A DNA stretch of 64,000 nt from positions 62,001 through 126,000 of the forward strand of contig NZ_NPKI01000027.1 in NCBI RefSeq assembly GCF_002284565.1, given 5' to 3'. Source of the stretch: Mesorhizobium mediterraneum. Lineage in GTDB: Bacteria; Pseudomonadota; Alphaproteobacteria; Rhizobiales; Rhizobiaceae. A program made the position numbers and the translations under genes. The first letter of the stretch is position 1. Each line of letters starts with the position of its first letter. Under the pieces are notes generated by a model. It did not search any database and was not told the DNA's origin. It was given only the letters and a program-made list of their open reading frames with translations. Positions 18,402 to 26,955 of this stretch are shown piece after piece.

Positions 18402-19223
18402 TTAGCGAACGGTTGTGCCGACGGCTCCGAGAGAGATCAGCAGGTCGACGAGGATGTTCTTGACCGGCTCCGGCGTCGATCTGGCGGTGATGAACGGCAG
18501 GCCTTTGCGCCTTCCCGTCCAGCCAACGACCTTCACCGCTTGCGCCGCTGGCTCGAAGCGTTGCGCCAGCGCCCAGCTCTTGCAGTCGATGGCCGCGACA
18601 TCGGCACGGCCCTCGGCGATGGCGACGATCGAGGCACGGTGGCCGCCGCTTTCGCTGCGCGCCGTAAAGATGTCCAGGCTTTCGCCCATTGCTTCCAGGT
18701 CGCGCGTTAGCCCGATGAAGCCGGACATCGAATCGAGGCTGTTGAAGGTAAAGTGCTTGCCACGCAGAATATCGAGCGGGATGAGAGGGCTGCCTTCGGA
18801 CGGTGAACCAACCGATGGCGCTTCACCTGCCCGCATCACGAGCGCGCTCGAATAGAGTTCGCCCTGCCCGCCCTCGAAGGCATCGTAATTCGGCTGGCCG
18901 ATCACCTGGACATGCGTCGACAGGCCGAGTTCCATCGGCCCCCAGCAGGTCTGCGCGAACAGCAGCGCCGGATGCAGCCAGAGGCCGTGAAAATCCAGTT
19001 CGTCCGGCGGCAGCGTCGCCGGATCGGGCGCGATAACCTTTCCGGCGGCGTCGCGGATGCCGCCTTCTACAGGCCGCAGATCGGCATTGACGCGAGCGAT
19101 GGTCTGCGGCGCGCCGATGCCTTTTTGCCGGAAGGCATCACGCAGCCGTGCCCATTGGGCATCGACCTCGCTCCGCATTTCGGGCCAGTCATACATCGGC
19201 AAGGCGGCAACGAAATCGCTCAT
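18402..19223 (-). CDS. PhnD-like phosphate/phosphonate-type substrate-binding protein (orphan)
   Basis: A 273-residue type II periplasmic-binding fold. The features MYDWPEMRSEVDAQWARLRD, GQPNYDAFEGGQGELYSSALVMR and VAIAEGRADVAAIDCKSWAL match the PhnD/phosphate-phosphite-phosphonate binding family. No signal peptide is evident from the start used, and an in-frame ATG 14 codons upstream does not add a convincing one. No permease or ATPase is nearby. Solitary PhnD-like proteins of this type can be cytoplasmic sensors or thiamine-precursor-like binding proteins. The ligand is unknown. Confidence 0.7.
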   Translation of the reverse strand: MSDFVAALPMYDWPEMRSEVDAQWARLRDAFRQKGIGAPQTIARVNADLRPVEGGIRDAAGKVIAPDPATLPPDELDFHGLWLHPALLFAQTCWGPMELGLSTHVQVIGQPNYDAFEGGQGELYSSALVMRAGEAPSVGSPSEGSPLIPLDILRGKHFTFNSLDSMSGFIGLTRDLEAMGESLDIFTARSESGGHRASIVAIAEGRADVAAIDCKSWALAQRFEPAAQAVKVVGWTGRRKGLPFITARSTPEPVKNILVDLLISLGAVGTTVR

Positions 19224-19305
19224 GCCGGGACTTTGATCGTTACGCTGAGAAACTGACGAGACCATTGACGCGCACCTGGCTATCGCCGCGGCGATGCCGC
19301 AAAAT

Positions 19306-20316
19306 TCATTCTTTCGGCGGCTCGGCCGGCACCGGCGCGCTGCCAAGGCCATTGAGGCTGCGCGCCCTGACGCGCGGCTTGAACGCCCGGCCTGGTTCCG
19401 GCGCGCGCCGCAGCACGGGGTGAACGATCGGCTCCTTAGCCCTGAACGCATAAGCCTTGAGCAGCGCGAAATAGTTCGGATAGGCATAGCCATTGTTCAT
19501 CCGCAGCCACTCGTCACGGCGGTCGGCAAACAACTTCGGCAACCGGTACCAGGCCACCGTCGGGCTCTTGTGATGGACGAAATGCAAATTGTTGTTGAGG
19601 AACAGGAAGGACAGCGGCGAACGCTCGACGATCACCGTGCGGCCTTCCGGATGCTCCGACCACTGGTGCTCGGCGAAAGTGCGGATCGAAATCAGCGACT
19701 GGCCGAGCCACACCGGCACCAGGATGTAGAGCCACAACGGGATGCCGAAGCCGAACTGCACGACCGGCAACACGACGGCTAGGCCGATCGCGTGCAGCAA
19801 CCACGCCTTGCGGATCACCTTGTCGCCGGCAAGCATCTGCTTGGCATCGTCGATGAAGAAGCCGATGCAGGAGAGCCACGGGCCAAGCACGAAGCGGCCG
19901 ACCATGGTGTTGTTGATCTTCAGCAGAAATTTCATCGCCGGCGGCAACTCGTCATGGTGCCACAGCGCCTTGTAGTAGCTTTCGGGGTCGTCCAGCGGAT
20001 CGGTCAGCCGTTCGTCGGCATGGTGGCGCAGGTGAATGGTCTTGAACCGGCGGAACGGCCAGACGAGGCCTATCGGCAGGAAGACGAAAACTTCGTTGAG
20101 CTGTGCATTGCGGGTCGGATGGCCGTGCAGGACTTCGTGAGCCAACGAGGATTGCAGTGCGGCGACCAACGCCAGAACGGCGAGCGCCAACAGCGGGTAC
20201 GATGGCCAGATGAGCGAGCCGCCGACGAGCCAGGTGCCGTAACAGAAAAACGCCAGAAACACGGTCGGCCATTCGATGGCCGGTGCATTGCGTCGTCTGT
20301 TATTCGTGCTCGTCAT
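19306..20316 (-). CDS. Membrane fatty acid desaturase-family di-iron enzyme (336 aa)
   Basis: The protein carries three histidine boxes, HEVLHGHP, HLRHHAD and HFVHH, plus hydrophobic hairpins around them, the hallmark of integral membrane desaturase/hydroxylase di-iron enzymes. It would use O2 and an electron donor to desaturate or hydroxylate a lipid-like or small substrate. It is transcribed divergently from the XRE regulator, a pairing that suggests regulation by it. A second, different desaturase-family gene lies inside the corrinoid cluster. The ATG used begins MTSTNNRRR; the best ribosome binding sequence (GGAAGGG) lies somewhat far upstream. Confidence 0.8.
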   Translation of the reverse strand: MTSTNNRRRNAPAIEWPTVFLAFFCYGTWLVGGSLIWPSYPLLALAVLALVAALQSSLAHEVLHGHPTRNAQLNEVFVFLPIGLVWPFRRFKTIHLRHHADERLTDPLDDPESYYKALWHHDELPPAMKFLLKINNTMVGRFVLGPWLSCIGFFIDDAKQMLAGDKVIRKAWLLHAIGLAVVLPVVQFGFGIPLWLYILVPVWLGQSLISIRTFAEHQWSEHPEGRTVIVERSPLSFLFLNNNLHFVHHKSPTVAWYRLPKLFADRRDEWLRMNNGYAYPNYFALLKAYAFRAKEPIVHPVLRRAPEPGRAFKPRVRARSLNGLGSAPVPAEPPKE

Positions 20317-20424
20317 GGATCGACCACTGCCCTTCCAGTCGCCGGAATCATTTTTGATTCCTGACAGCATTGTGTCAGGAGCGTTGAATCGCTGCAACGC
20401 GACAAAGCGCACAAGATGTTGCGA

Positions 20425-20454
20425 TTGCGCATTTTCAGCCGCATATGTTATATT
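20425..20454 (+). promoter_or_regulatory. Putative promoter of the XRE regulator gene
   Basis: TTGCGC and TATATT are separated by 18 bases, about 90 bases before the regulator's ATG. Immediately downstream, TGTT-N10-AACA (in tgttatattttgtaaaca) is an imperfect dyad overlapping the -10 element that could be an autoregulatory operator. This reading rests on consensus similarity only. Confidence 0.4.
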
Positions 20455-20545
20455 TTGTAAACAAGCTGGAGGATTCATTTACGCCTAAGGTGCCGCTTCG
20501 GTGGCTTCGGCGGATTTTTTTCCTCCCAATGGCCGGAATGACGAT

Positions 20546-21388
20546 ATGGACAAACGCGACCTGTCGACGATCTTTCGGGAGCGCCTGAAAATGCTCTTGA
20601 CACGGTCCGACTTGAACCAGTCCGCCTTCGCGACGGCGGTGGGCATCGACCGTTCGGCGCTTTCGCAGTTGCTGTCCGGCGCCTCGACACGCCTTCCTCG
20701 CGCCGAAACGCTGCTCAACATCGCCGCCGAATTCAAGGTGTCGCTCGACTGGCTGCTCGGCCTCAGCCAGGACGAAGGCGTCACCGGTGAAATCCGCGAG
20801 AGCCTGGAGATCGAAGAAGCGCCCGATGGCTTTGACCGCACGCTGCTGGCAAGGTGGCATGCCGAGGCCGCAGGCACGAAAATCCGTTACGTGCCGGCCG
20901 GCATTCCCGATCTTCTGCGCACCGAGGCGCTTGTCGACTACGAGGCGGGCATCGCCAACAAGAGCCGCGAGGCGCAGGCCGGTGAGACGCAGTATCGCAT
21001 CGACTACAACCGGCGGCCGGAAACCGACATGGAGGTCTGCATGCCGCGCCACACGCTGGAGATCTTTGCGCGGGGCTTAGGCGTGTGGGACCGTTTCCCG
21101 GAGGCCGACCGCCACCAGCAGCTTCTCCACATGGCGACGCTGCTCGACGACCTCTATCCCACGTTCCGCCTGTTTCTCTATGATGGGCGGATGCGCTATT
21201 CGATCCCCTACACCATCTTCGGACCGTATCGCGCCGCCATCTATGTCGGCGACATGTATCTGGTGCTGAATGCGACCCAGCCGGTCCGCACGCTGACCAG
21301 CCATTTCGACAATCTGATCCGTGCTGCCGACATCAACGCGCATGAAGCAGCCAGTTTCACGCAAAGGCTGGCAGAGATGCGATTTTGA
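20546..21388 (+). CDS. XRE-family transcriptional regulator
   Basis: A 280-residue protein. The N-terminal helix-turn-helix (about residues 20-65) contains SAFATAVGIDRSALSQLLSG, typical of the Cro/CI (XRE) class. A large C-terminal domain of about 200 residues has no recognised motif and presumably senses a ligand (LFLYDGRMRYSIPYTIFGPY). The gene lies between a divergent desaturase gene and the betaine-homocysteine methyltransferase, so either could be a target. The start was placed at MDKRDLS because the HTH begins soon after. The ribosome binding site is weak. Confidence 0.8.
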   Translation: MDKRDLSTIFRERLKMLLTRSDLNQSAFATAVGIDRSALSQLLSGASTRLPRAETLLNIAAEFKVSLDWLLGLSQDEGVTGEIRESLEIEEAPDGFDRTLLARWHAEAAGTKIRYVPAGIPDLLRTEALVDYEAGIANKSREAQAGETQYRIDYNRRPETDMEVCMPRHTLEIFARGLGVWDRFPEADRHQQLLHMATLLDDLYPTFRLFLYDGRMRYSIPYTIFGPYRAAIYVGDMYLVLNATQPVRTLTSHFDNLIRAADINAHEAASFTQRLAEMRF

Positions 21389-21418
21389 CGGCCTGTTTCT
21401 CGCGTCGACATTGACGCC

Positions 21419-21438
21419 ATATAAAGAGTTCTTTATAT
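21419..21438. promoter_or_regulatory. SahR-like operator upstream of bmt
   Basis: The inverted repeat ATATAAAGA-GT-TCTTTATAT is perfect outside its 2-base centre and ends 40 bases before the methyltransferase ATG. It is almost identical to the site at 38383-38402. From memory, it resembles the alphaproteobacterial operator of SahR, an ArsR-type regulator of SAH and methionine cycle genes. Its position fits repression by overlap with the promoter. Confidence 0.75.
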
Positions 21439-21478
21439 CCTTATCTCGACAAAGAGTTCCCCGGAAGGCGTATTTCCA

Positions 21479-22495
21479 ATGACCAACCCGATTGACGCGC
21501 TGCTTGCCGAAAAGGGCGTTCTGCTCGCCGATGGCGCCACCGGCACCAATCTGTTCGCCATGGGGCTCGAGGCCGGCGAGGCTCCAGAGTTGCTGAACGA
21601 GACCGCGGCGGACACCATCACCAGCCTGCACCAGAACTTTGTCGATGCCGGCGCCGACATCATCCTCACCAACTCCTTCGGCGGCACCCGTCACCGGCTG
21701 AAGCTGCACCATGCGCAGGACCGCGTGCATGCGCTGAACAAGCGCGCCGCCGAGATCGCCCGCGCCGTCGCCGATAAAGCCGGCCGCAAGGTCATCGTGG
21801 CGGGCTCGGTCGGCCCGACCGGCGAGTTGCTGGTGCCGCTCGGCGCCATGACCTATGACGAGGCGGTCGAGGCCTTTGCCGAACAGATCGAGGGCCTGAA
21901 GGCCGGCGGCGCCGAAGTCGCCTGGATCGAGACCATGTCGGCGCCGGACGAAATCCGCGCCGCCGTCGAAGCCGCAATCCGCGTCGGCCTGCCCTATACC
22001 TATACCGGCTCCTTCGACACCGCCGGCCGCACCATGATGGGGCTGTTGCCGAAGGACATCCATGGCGTCGCCGATGGACTGTCGCAGGCGCCGCTCGGTG
22101 TCGGCGCGAATTGCGGTGTCGGCGCCTCCGACATCCTCGCTTCGCTGCTCGACATGACCGAGGCGAAGCCGGAGGCGACGGTGATCGTCAAGGGCAATTG
22201 CGGCATTCCGGAATTCCGTGGCGCCGAAATCCACTATTCCGGCACGCCCGAACTGATGGCCGACTATGTCAGGCTCGCCGTCGATGCCGGCGCCAAGATC
22301 GTCGGCGGTTGCTGCGGCACCTCGTTCGCTCACCTAGCCGCCATGCGCAAGGCGCTCGACGCACACACTAAGTCGGATCGCCCGACCGTCGAGAAAATCG
22401 TCGAGCGCATCGGCCCGATGCGCAACAAGCAGGCCACGGTCAACACAGCCGAGACCAGCGAAGCCCGCCGCGAGCGCCGGCGCAGCCGCGCCTGA
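21479..22495 (+). CDS. bmt: Betaine-homocysteine S-methyltransferase family protein
   Basis: A 338-residue cytosolic zinc enzyme of the homocysteine S-methyltransferase family. LLADGATGTNLF opens the barrel. The zinc ligands are the cysteine in GVGANCGVGASD (near residue 208) and the pair in VGGCCGTS (near residue 281). It transfers a methyl group from glycine betaine (or S-methylmethionine or another onium donor) to homocysteine, giving methionine. Rhizobial homologs are called Bmt. The 9-2-9 operator upstream supports a methionine/SAH-regulon role. In betaine catabolism it offers a folate-free first demethylation, parallel to the corrinoid route. The last 25 residues are an Arg-rich tail. 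Confidence 0.85.
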   Translation: MTNPIDALLAEKGVLLADGATGTNLFAMGLEAGEAPELLNETAADTITSLHQNFVDAGADIILTNSFGGTRHRLKLHHAQDRVHALNKRAAEIARAVADKAGRKVIVAGSVGPTGELLVPLGAMTYDEAVEAFAEQIEGLKAGGAEVAWIETMSAPDEIRAAVEAAIRVGLPYTYTGSFDTAGRTMMGLLPKDIHGVADGLSQAPLGVGANCGVGASDILASLLDMTEAKPEATVIVKGNCGIPEFRGAEIHYSGTPELMADYVRLAVDAGAKIVGGCCGTSFAHLAAMRKALDAHTKSDRPTVEKIVERIGPMRNKQATVNTAETSEARRERRRSRA

Positions 22496-22557
22496 CGCTT
22501 TCGGCTACCCGGCACTTTCGTCGAGGCGTCACGACCAATGTCGGAATTACAATGTCG

Positions 22558-22589
22558 AAAAAGGCCGGCAAGGTTTCCCCTGCCGGCCT
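22558..22589 (-). terminator. Intrinsic terminator of the ECF/vWA operon
   Basis: A perfect 9-bp stem (AGGCCGGCA / TGCCGGCCT) with a 10-base loop is followed on the minus strand by TTTTTCG. It lies about 75 bases past the vWA protein stop codon. The rest of the 168-base gap is empty. Confidence 0.8.
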
Positions 22590-22663
22590 GCCGCACCCCG
22601 CCCGTGGGTCGGTTATCCCGTATCAGAACGATCCCATCTGAAGAAAACCGGCCATCATCGCCA

Positions 22664-24778
22664 CTACCGATTGCCGCCCAGCGCCGAGGCAAGGCGCACG
22701 AGCGAGAGGAGCTCGGAGCGGTACCCAAATGGGTCTGCTCCCCGGGCGGCAGTGGCAATCTCCACGATCTTGTCGTAGCCGAACTTCGCGGTCGCATCCT
22801 CGTCGCGCAGCTTCTGGCCGAACGCCGCGACGGCAACCGAGAACCGCTGGTCGGTGCTGGCCTGGTTGAAGCTCGACACCTCGTTGGCTGATGTCACCGG
22901 CGTGGTGATCAGCTTCGAGGCATCCTCGTTCGGCAGCTTGTAGCGGATCTTCACGAAGGCGTATTCGTCGGCATTGGCGACACCGCCATTGTTCACCGAA
23001 GCCTGGCCGTATCGCAGCGGATCGATCTTCTCGCCGCCGCTGCCCTTCGGCGTGATCTCGTAGATAGCGGTGACCGAATGGCCGGAGCCGATCTCGCCGG
23101 CATCGACGCGGTCGTTGTTGAAATCCTCGCGGTTCAAGGCGCGCGTCTCATAGCCGATCAGCCGGTATTCCGAGACCTTGTTCGGGTTGAACTCGACCTG
23201 GATCTTCACGTCCTTGGCGATGGTGAACAGCGTCGAGGACGCATCCTCGACCAGCACCTTCTCGGCCTCCGCCAAAGTGTCGATATAGGCAGCGGTGCCA
23301 TTGCCGTTCTGGGCAATGGTCTGCATCATTTGGTCGTTGAGATTGCCGCGGCCAAAACCGAACACCGACAGGAACACGCCGGTCTTGCGTTCCTGCTCGA
23401 TCAGCCGCTTCAAATCGTCATCGTCGGTCTGGCCGACATTGAAGTCGCCGTCCGTGGCCAGCATCACTCGGTTGACCCCGTCCTTGACGAAGGATTTCTG
23501 CGCCAGCCGGTAAGCTTCCTTGATGCCCGCCTCGCCGGCCGTCGAGCCGCCGGGCGTCAATGTGTCGATGGCATTGAGGATCTTGTCCTTCTCCGAGACC
23601 TTGGTCGGCTCCAGGACAGTGCCGGCATCACCCGCGTAAGTGACGATCGAGACTGTGTCGTCGGGCCTCAACTTGCTGACCAGAAGCCGGAAGGCCGACT
23701 GCAGGAGCGGCAGCTTGTCCTGCTCGTTCATCGAGCCCGACACGTCGATCAGGAACACCAGATTGGCCTTGGGCTGCTCGGCCGGCTTGGCGTCGAAACC
23801 CTTGATGGCGACATGCATCAGCCTGGTATGCTCGTTCCATGGCGTCGGCATGACGCTGACGGTCGAGTTGAACGGCGTCGAGGCAGTGTCCGGACCTTTC
23901 CAGTCATAGGGGAAGTAGTTGATCATCTCCTCGACGCGGACCGTGTCGGCCTGCGGCACAACACCTTCCCTGAGCGAACGCCGCACGAAGGAATAGGAGG
24001 CCGTGTCGACATCGATCGAAAAGGTCGAGACCGGGTCTTCGAGCGCGGCACGCACCGGATTGGTCTTGAAATCCTCGACGCGGTCGCGGTTTTGCTCCGG
24101 CAGCAGCATCTGGTCGGCTGGTGCGGTCGAAGGCTGAGCCATCAACCTGGATTGGGCGACAGTACCGGGCACACGGCCAATCTGCGCGGCGCCATCGGCT
24201 GCAGGAGCCGTGGTACTTGAACCGCCAGCCAGCGCCTCGCGAGGCGAGGGCTCGGGCGCATTGCGAGCCAGCATATCCTGTTGCACCAGGCCACCAAGCG
24301 CATTCGACTCGGGCTTCGGCGGCGATGCCGGCGCAAGCGCCTCGGCCGCGGCGCGGCTTTCGGCGTCGACATCAGCTTTCTTCTGTTTGTCGGCCTCGGC
24401 CACGGTGATCGGCCCCAACGTGACCGGCGCTTTAGCCGTGGGTTTGTCGGCCAGCGTTTCGGTGATCTTCTCGTCCCCACCAGAATGGAACGGCTGCTCC
24501 TGCAGCATATAGATGGTGGCGTATCCGGCGATCGGCAGGGCGACGAGACCGGCAATGGCCGGGGTGGCGAAGAGCTTCTTTTGCATGATTTCACTCCAGA
24601 GCTTTTGTGCTCGCTCTATGAGACGAAGCCCGTTCGCCGATCCTTGGGCGGCAGGTGAAGTTTTTTCGTCCAGGTCGTAAGCCCGCATGGCGGCCTCGAA
24701 GGCACGCGCCTTCGCGTCGGTGCCCGGTGCCGGTGTTGCGATGTCGCGCAGCCTGTTGAGTTCGTTATCGTCGACCAT
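22664..24778 (-). CDS. YfbK-like von Willebrand factor A protein with single membrane anchor
   Basis: A 704-residue protein. The N-terminal 60-65 residues are cytoplasmic, one transmembrane helix spans about 71-91, and a low-complexity linker precedes a YfbK-type vWA region. The MIDAS motif is DVSGS (residues 345-349), with DTASYSFVRRSLREGVVP upstream and a DUF3520-like C-terminus. It is translationally coupled to the ECF sigma factor ahead of it: a GTG start would overlap the sigma stop, but the ATG 6 bases later has GGGGAAG at good spacing. The layout suggests a membrane partner that binds or senses for the sigma factor, possibly through the short cytosolic segment. That role is inferred. 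Confidence 0.85.
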   Translation of the reverse strand: MVDDNELNRLRDIATPAPGTDAKARAFEAAMRAYDLDEKTSPAAQGSANGLRLIERAQKLWSEIMQKKLFATPAIAGLVALPIAGYATIYMLQEQPFHSGGDEKITETLADKPTAKAPVTLGPITVAEADKQKKADVDAESRAAAEALAPASPPKPESNALGGLVQQDMLARNAPEPSPREALAGGSSTTAPAADGAAQIGRVPGTVAQSRLMAQPSTAPADQMLLPEQNRDRVEDFKTNPVRAALEDPVSTFSIDVDTASYSFVRRSLREGVVPQADTVRVEEMINYFPYDWKGPDTASTPFNSTVSVMPTPWNEHTRLMHVAIKGFDAKPAEQPKANLVFLIDVSGSMNEQDKLPLLQSAFRLLVSKLRPDDTVSIVTYAGDAGTVLEPTKVSEKDKILNAIDTLTPGGSTAGEAGIKEAYRLAQKSFVKDGVNRVMLATDGDFNVGQTDDDDLKRLIEQERKTGVFLSVFGFGRGNLNDQMMQTIAQNGNGTAAYIDTLAEAEKVLVEDASSTLFTIAKDVKIQVEFNPNKVSEYRLIGYETRALNREDFNNDRVDAGEIGSGHSVTAIYEITPKGSGGEKIDPLRYGQASVNNGGVANADEYAFVKIRYKLPNEDASKLITTPVTSANEVSSFNQASTDQRFSVAVAAFGQKLRDEDATAKFGYDKIVEIATAARGADPFGYRSELLSLVRLASALGGNR

Positions 24779-24780
24779 GA

Positions 24781-25338
24781 TCACACTTCCCCGGCTGAAC
24801 GCATGAGCGTCTTCAACCGTTTCTTCGCTTCATGGATGTGCCAGGAAACCGTCGTCTCCGAGATCGCCATCGCCTCGGCAGCGGCAGCGTGGCTCAGCCC
24901 TTCACCATAGACGAGCAGCACTGCGTCACGCTGCTTGCCCGGCAGCATCCGCACTGCCGCCCAAAGCGCCTCGGTCGGATCTTCAGGCTCGACTTCTCCC
25001 GAGATCAGTGCGTAAGCGCCGTAGGCGTCGATCTTGACCGTCTCGCGGGCGGTCTTGCGCATCACGTCGCGTGCCGCATTCAGCGTCATGGTGTAGAGCC
25101 AGGTGGTGAAGGCGCCGCTGCCATGATAATCGCGGATCGCCCGGCCAAGCCGGACGCAGACTTCCTGGGCGACATCCTCGGCATCGGCCTTTTTCCCGCA
25201 CCAGCGATAGGCGGCGCGATAGACGAAGTCATAGTGCCTTTCGAGCAATTTGCCGAAAGCCCCCCTGTCTCCGCCCTTCGCCCGCCCGATCAATTCGGCG
25301 TCGGAGGCTTCGCTTTCATCCAGCATCATCGCCATCAT
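24781..25338 (-). CDS. ECF-family RNA polymerase sigma factor
   Basis: A 185-residue protein with sigma region 2 (FVYRAAYRWCGKKADAEDVAQEV, split around residues 39-61) and region 4 (LPGKQRDAVLLVYGEGLSH, then the helix-turn-helix AMAISETTVSWHIHEAKKRL). It directs polymerase to a small stress or envelope regulon. The following vWA membrane protein is coupled to it and may be its regulator. Several ATGs cluster at the start; the first has AGG nearby. The divergent 5' region is short and holds no obvious ECF promoter I could name. Confidence 0.9.
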   Translation of the reverse strand: MMAMMLDESEASDAELIGRAKGGDRGAFGKLLERHYDFVYRAAYRWCGKKADAEDVAQEVCVRLGRAIRDYHGSGAFTTWLYTMTLNAARDVMRKTARETVKIDAYGAYALISGEVEPEDPTEALWAAVRMLPGKQRDAVLLVYGEGLSHAAAAEAMAISETTVSWHIHEAKKRLKTLMRSAGEV

Positions 25339-25424
25339 TGCCTGTTGGACGAAGGCTAATGGCGATTCCTTGGGATGATGGAAGAAATTTTTTGGGAGGC
25401 GGTCACTTGAAGACCATCTGCGCC

Positions 25425-26156
25425 CTACCCGAGCGTCTCCGCGAACAGCGTCGTCAGCCGCTTCCAGTGGCGCTCAGCGCCGGTTGCATCGAAGGCGCTG
25501 TGGTCCGGCGCGCACCAGCCATGCGCCATGCCGGCATAGTTTTCGATGACGTGGTCGACCTCGGCCGTGCGCAGCGCTTCGGCCAGCCGCGCCGACTGTT
25601 CGGGTGGGAAGCTGCGGTCCACACCAGCCGTGCCGACATAGACCCGCGCCTTGATCGACGCAGCCTTCCGATGCGGGCTGTCGGCAGCATCGCTCGCCAG
25701 ATTGCCGCCATGGAAACTGGCGGCGGCAACGATGCGGTCGGGATAGGCCGCGGCTGCATTCAGCGCCCGCGCTCCGCCCATGCAATAGCCGACGGCGCCG
25801 ACTGGTCCGGCCACGCCTTCGGCATCGAGCGCATCGAGGAAAGCGCCGCTGTCGCGGATGGTCATGTCCTGGGTCGTGCCGCTGAGAAGACCCGTGATGA
25901 CGGCCTTGCGCTTCTCGTCGCTGAATGCGGTCTTGGCCTCGAAAGGGCCGTAGGGCGCGTTGCGGTAGAAAAGGTCCGGGACCAATACCGCGTAATTGTC
26001 GCCTGCAAGCCGTTCCGCCATTTGGTCGAGCGCCGGCCGCGGGCCAAAAGCGTCCATATAGAGGATGATAGCCGCCTTGGCCGGGGCTGCCGAGCGGAAC
26101 AGACCGGCTTTTGCCAAGCCGTCGCTGGTTTTGATCTGAATGTCCCGCTTCGCCAT
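25425..26156 (-). CDS. Dienelactone hydrolase family protein
   Basis: A 243-residue alpha/beta-hydrolase. The nucleophile is the cysteine in GAVGYCMGGARAL, as in dienelactone hydrolases, and the histidine is in GMAHGWCAPDH. The RIVAAASFHGGNLA strand carries the usual FHGG motif. It probably hydrolyses a lactone or ester in the cytosol, but the true substrate is unknown and no aromatic-ring genes are nearby. AAAGGAG lies 6 bases before the chosen ATG; two GTG codons just upstream are less well placed. A single-gene unit is likely. Confidence 0.88.
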   Translation of the reverse strand: MAKRDIQIKTSDGLAKAGLFRSAAPAKAAIILYMDAFGPRPALDQMAERLAGDNYAVLVPDLFYRNAPYGPFEAKTAFSDEKRKAVITGLLSGTTQDMTIRDSGAFLDALDAEGVAGPVGAVGYCMGGARALNAAAAYPDRIVAAASFHGGNLASDAADSPHRKAASIKARVYVGTAGVDRSFPPEQSARLAEALRTAEVDHVIENYAGMAHGWCAPDHSAFDATGAERHWKRLTTLFAETLG

Positions 26157-26259
26157 CACCACTCCTTTGACTTGTCGTGCGATAGATATCCGCGCAGTCC
26201 GTCAGGGCAAGTCGTAATGAGGCAACCGCATTCAAGATTCCGTGCGGCATTCGGCGATG

Positions 26260-26955
26260 CTAAAGACGCGCAAACGCCGCCATGTGAAAAGCTTGAGCCT
26301 CTGGGGGATAGCGATAGGCCGTGCCATAGGGACAGGCGTTGCGATCGAGACAACCGCCGGTTCGGCAAGGCGCGCCGTTTTGCCCACGCACATGCGCCAG
26401 ACACGTTTCATGCGCGAAACCATCCGCAGAATACGCGTCGACCGGACAGGATTTCAGGCAAGGTTTTTCCAGACATGCATCGCAAAGGTGAATCACGTCG
26501 CGAGGTTCTTGGAGCGCAATCTCGTCCTCGAACAGCAGCGCGCCGCGATAGGCGTGCCAGAGCCCGTATTGCGGATGCATGAGGATGCCGAGCGGCGACG
26601 GCTTCAGTCCCTCCGCCCGCTTCGCCCATTGCTGGAACGGCAGATACGGCCTGTCGGACGGTGACACGGCACGCGCGCCGAATTTCTTCGCCACCGCGCC
26701 GATCACTTCACGCGACCACGTATCGAGCGGATTGGCGATGGTTTGCGGTTGGCTTCCTTTCCAGCGCAGGAAATGCGGCCACGGCGCAGCGCCCGCCTGC
26801 CCCACCAACAGCACGGATCTGGCGGCAGCGCCAGAGAGACCGGAAGGTGCTTGCTCGCCGTCCGTAAAATTGAAGCCGCCACGAAGCATGAGACCGTGAG
26901 CGGAAAGCGCAGCCGCGACGGTTTCGACCATGCTGCGCTCAAGGAACTCTGTCAC
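26260..26955 (-). CDS. Ferredoxin-like 4Fe-4S cluster protein
   Basis: A 231-residue protein. The C-terminal part carries a cysteine pattern for an iron-sulfur cluster, CDACLEKPCLKSCP, plus further cysteines in HETCLAHV, APCRTGGCLDRNACP. The N-terminal 150 residues (AARSVLLVGQAGAAPWPHFL) resemble the nucleotide-loop-like region of QueG-type epoxyqueuosine reductase relatives, but the cluster set is incomplete for QueG. I treat it as a redox protein of unknown partner. It overlaps the preceding gene by 4 bases (ATGA), so the two are co-translated. A damaged copy of its 5' third lies about 1.1 kb upstream. Confidence 0.7.
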   Translation of the reverse strand: MTEFLERSMVETVAAALSAHGLMLRGGFNFTDGEQAPSGLSGAAARSVLLVGQAGAAPWPHFLRWKGSQPQTIANPLDTWSREVIGAVAKKFGARAVSPSDRPYLPFQQWAKRAEGLKPSPLGILMHPQYGLWHAYRGALLFEDEIALQEPRDVIHLCDACLEKPCLKSCPVDAYSADGFAHETCLAHVRGQNGAPCRTGGCLDRNACPYGTAYRYPPEAQAFHMAAFARL

